Shown here: one piece after another, positions 6,040-7,241 of the stretch
How positions within the stretch are numbered: the stretch's first letter is position 1
How the letters are laid out: every line of letters starts with the position of its first letter
Notes under the pieces: generated by a model
What the model saw: only the letters and a program-made list of their open reading frames with translations
Told to the model about the DNA's origin: nothing
The model's database searches: none
Program-made: the position numbers and the translations under genes
Source of the DNA: Vibrio madracius
GTDB taxonomy: Bacteria; Pseudomonadota; Gammaproteobacteria; Enterobacterales; Vibrionaceae
NCBI GenBank assembly: GCA_000695745.1
Contig: ASHK01000550.1
Span: forward strand, 1 to 7,241
Length of the DNA stretch: 7,241 nucleotides
Reading direction: 5' to 3'

Positions 6040-6109
6040 ATATTTACAGGCGTTGTAGCGAGCACACACTGTCATTGACTGTGTGTATTACTACGCACGT
6101 TGTAAATAT
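6040..6109 (+). promoter_or_regulatory. long hairpin just after the FMN aptamer
   Basis: ATATTTACA (6040-6048) pairs perfectly with TGTAAATAT (6101-6109). Inside are further helices: CGT/ACG (6051-6053 with 6097-6099), GTAG/CTAC (6055-6058 with 6091-6094) and CACACA/TGTGTG (6063-6068 with 6080-6085). About 22 pairs form in all. No T-run follows, so it is not a standard terminator. It starts three bases after the aptamer and is a candidate part of the expression platform. Confidence 0.55.
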
Positions 6110-6162
6110 AGAATGATACTTTCTTGCTATGCGGCAAGGCGAGTGTTGTTCGTCTATCTTTT

Positions 6163-6192
6163 GGATCTTCTTGTACTTTTCATGCAAGATCC
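6163..6192 (+). promoter_or_regulatory. second leader hairpin before ribB
   Basis: GGATCTT (6163-6169) pairs perfectly with AAGATCC (6186-6192) around a 16-base U-rich loop. A smaller hairpin, CTTGC/GCAAG, lies at 6123-6138. A weak ATACC/GGTAT pair (6195-6199 with 6214-6218) is followed by TTTTTATTT and overlaps the approach to the ribosome-binding site. These may be parts of the switching mechanism, but no single terminator or anti-Shine-Dalgarno helix stands out. Confidence 0.4.
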
Positions 6193-6226
6193 CCATACCT
6201 ATGCCCTGATTCTGGTATTTTTATTT

Positions 6227-6231
6227 AGGAG
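6227..6231 (+). promoter_or_regulatory. ribosome-binding site that fixes the ribB start
   Basis: AGGAG is followed by seven bases and then the ATG at 6239. It decides the start against the ATG at 6083, which is in the same open frame but lies inside the structured leader and would add 52 residues unrelated to RibB. Confidence 0.85.
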
Positions 6232-6238
6232 TATTACC

Positions 6239-6901
6239 ATGAATCAGAACCAAACTTCATTACTATCTGAATTCGGCAATCCACTAGAGCGCGTTGAAAT
6301 CGCCCTACAAGCCCTTCGCGAAGGTCGCGGTGTGTTATTACTCGACGACGAAGATCGTGAAAACGAAGGCGATATTATCTATTCCGTTGACCACCTAACC
6401 AATCAACAAATGGCACTAATGATTCGTGAGTGCAGCGGTATTGTTTGTCTGTGTATTACTGACGAGCAATCTAAACAACTCGATTTACCACCGATGGTTG
6501 AGAACAACAACAGTGCAAATCAAACGGCATTTACCGTCTCTATCGAAGCCAAAGTGGGAGTGACGACTGGCGTCTCAGCGGCGGATCGCGTCACAACCAT
6601 CAAAACAGCATGCCAACCTGGTGCCCGTCCTGAAGATCTAGCTCGACCAGGACATGTTTTCCCACTGCGAGCTAAACAAGGCGGGGTATTGACTCGTCGT
6701 GGTCATACCGAAGGCACCATTGACCTAATGCAAATGGCTGGCCTATCGCCATTTGGAGTTCTATGTGAAGTCACTAACCCTGATGGAACAATGGCAAAAG
6801 CACCAGAAATCGTCGCATTTGGTAAGCTTCACAACATGCCAGTCCTGACAATCGAAGACATGGTTCAATATCGCCTAGCAACGGCAGAGCAGTCAGCATA
6901 A
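6239..6901 (+). CDS. ribB: 3,4-dihydroxy-2-butanone 4-phosphate synthase
   Basis: RibB converts ribulose 5-phosphate to 3,4-dihydroxy-2-butanone 4-phosphate plus formate, supplying the four-carbon unit for lumazine and riboflavin synthesis in the cytosol. The protein has 220 residues, close to the 217 of E. coli RibB, and can be aligned with it end to end. Landmarks are the acidic metal- and substrate-binding loop [11 protein letters not shown] (35-45), SGIVCLCIT (66-74), [11 protein letters not shown] (107-117), [10 protein letters not shown] (136-145) and [11 protein letters not shown] (148-158), whose histidine helps hold the catalytic magnesium. It is a stand-alone RibB, not fused to a RibA (GTP cyclohydrolase II) domain. 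The gene lies alone behind the FMN riboswitch, so its product should be feedback-controlled by FMN. Vibrios commonly carry riboflavin genes elsewhere too, so this copy may adjust supply rather than be the only source; that is inference. Confidence 0.97.
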   Translation: MNQNQTSLLSEFGNPLERVEIALQALREGRGVLLLDDEDRENEGDIIYSVDHLTNQQMALMIRECSGIVCLCITDEQSKQLDLPPMVENNNSANQTAFTVSIEAKVGVTTGVSAADRVTTIKTACQPGARPEDLARPGHVFPLRAKQGGVLTRRGHTEGTIDLMQMAGLSPFGVLCEVTNPDGTMAKAPEIVAFGKLHNMPVLTIEDMVQYRLATAEQSA

Positions 6902-6915
6902 CTCTTGATCCAATG

Positions 6916-6948
6916 AACATCGCCACCTCATAATTAGGTGGCGATGTT
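6916..6948. terminator. perfect hairpin between ribB and the convergent chitin-binding gene
   Basis: AACATCGCCACCT (6916-6928) pairs with AGGTGGCGATGTT (6936-6948), 13 bp without mismatch, with a 7-base loop CATAATT. It begins 15 bases after the ribB stop and about 37 bases past the stop of the minus-strand gene, so it can serve both transcripts. Neither side has a good T-run, so termination may be inefficient or need Rho; the hairpin may mainly protect 3' ends. Confidence 0.65.
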
Positions 6949-6984
6949 GGTTCTAGCATTGTGCTAAATTAGCGCTAGTCGACT

Positions 6985-7241
6985 TTACTGGCATGCACCG
7001 GTATTTTCCCATACGCCCCACTCGCCTGATTGGGTAGGATCTTCACCTTGTGTCCACCATTTGGCTTTGTAGTTCTGACCTTGATAAATCACTTGATCAC
7101 CGCCAGTGTAGATGGCTGCCGCATCCCAGTTATCTTCACAAACACCAATAACAGGTCCATCTGCACTCACTGTAACAGTATGAGTCTGACTGGTACTTAG
7201 TGAGCCGTCACTAACAGTCACAGTAAATATGTAATTGGTGT
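6985..7241 (-). CDS. C-terminal end of a secreted chitin-binding protein (CBM5/12), cut by the window edge
   Basis: About 84 codons of the 3' end are visible, and the frame stays open to the right edge. The first visible part, NYIFTVTVSDGSLSTSQTHTVTVSADGP, is the last strands of an Ig-like repeat (PKD or cadherin type). The final 50 or so residues form a CBM5/12 module: NWDAAAIYTGGDQVIYQGQN, then the aromatic AKWWTQGE motif that stacks on N-acetylglucosamine rings, then WGVWENTGACQ. The two cysteines, one before the module and one at its end, probably form a disulfide, which fits an exported protein. This layout is found in Vibrio chitinases and other secreted polysaccharide-active enzymes. 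The catalytic part is outside the window, so the enzyme class cannot be named. The GTG at 7221 is an internal codon, not the start. Confidence 0.9.
   Translation of the reverse strand, partial: TNYIFTVTVSDGSLSTSQTHTVTVSADGPVIGVCEDNWDAAAIYTGGDQVIYQGQNYKAKWWTQGEDPTQSGEWGVWENTGACQ

Noticed and set aside
6083..6238. A 52-residue N-terminal extension of RibB
   Set aside because: It is encoded by the structured leader RNA, has no RibB similarity, and a good AGGAG places the start at 6239.
6774..6959. A minus-strand frame across the 3' end of ribB
   Set aside because: It is a shadow of ribB that runs through the terminator hairpin, with no family features.

Overview
The window looks like chromosomal DNA of a Vibrio or close relative. 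RibB is very close to the enterobacterial enzyme and sits behind a textbook FMN riboswitch. The right edge holds the chitin-binding tail of a secreted protein, typical of marine chitin degraders. Near the left, a short stretch matches the 3' end of gammaproteobacterial tmRNA (ssrA). The genus is an inference from gene content, not from a marker gene.

Left part (1 to about 800): A/T-rich DNA with one small orphan gene (125-628) for a basic, probably DNA-binding protein. The gene has its own extended -10 promoter and an operator-like inverted repeat. The segment ends at 778-791 in a copy of the tmRNA 3' end with no tmRNA body upstream, followed by a strong hairpin terminator (801-835). I read this as the distal end (attR-like) of an integrative element inserted in ssrA. 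The ssrA terminator and the native downstream chromosome would then begin at about 792.

Middle part (986-5499): a FUSC-family inner-membrane transporter split by a one-base frameshift into an N-terminal (986-1705) and a C-terminal (1653-3029) reading frame; a convergent PLP-dependent threonine aldolase-family gene (3141-4205, minus); a DedA-family membrane protein (best start 4413, end 4994); and a RimJ/RimL-like GNAT acetyltransferase (4984-5499, minus) whose 3' end overlaps dedA by 11 bases. These look like single-gene units with no shared pathway.

Right part (5500-7241): a long intergenic region with one speculative 24-codon micro-ORF, then the FMN riboswitch (5895-6037), a structured leader of about 200 bases, and ribB (6239-6901). 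The riboswitch should lower ribB expression when FMN is plentiful, giving feedback control of riboflavin synthesis. A perfect 13-bp hairpin separates ribB from the convergent, truncated gene for a CBM5/12 chitin-binding protein running off the right edge.

I found no CRISPR array, insertion sequence, toxin-antitoxin pair or recognisable new defence system. The two most informative oddities are the tmRNA-tail junction and the frameshifted FUSC gene.
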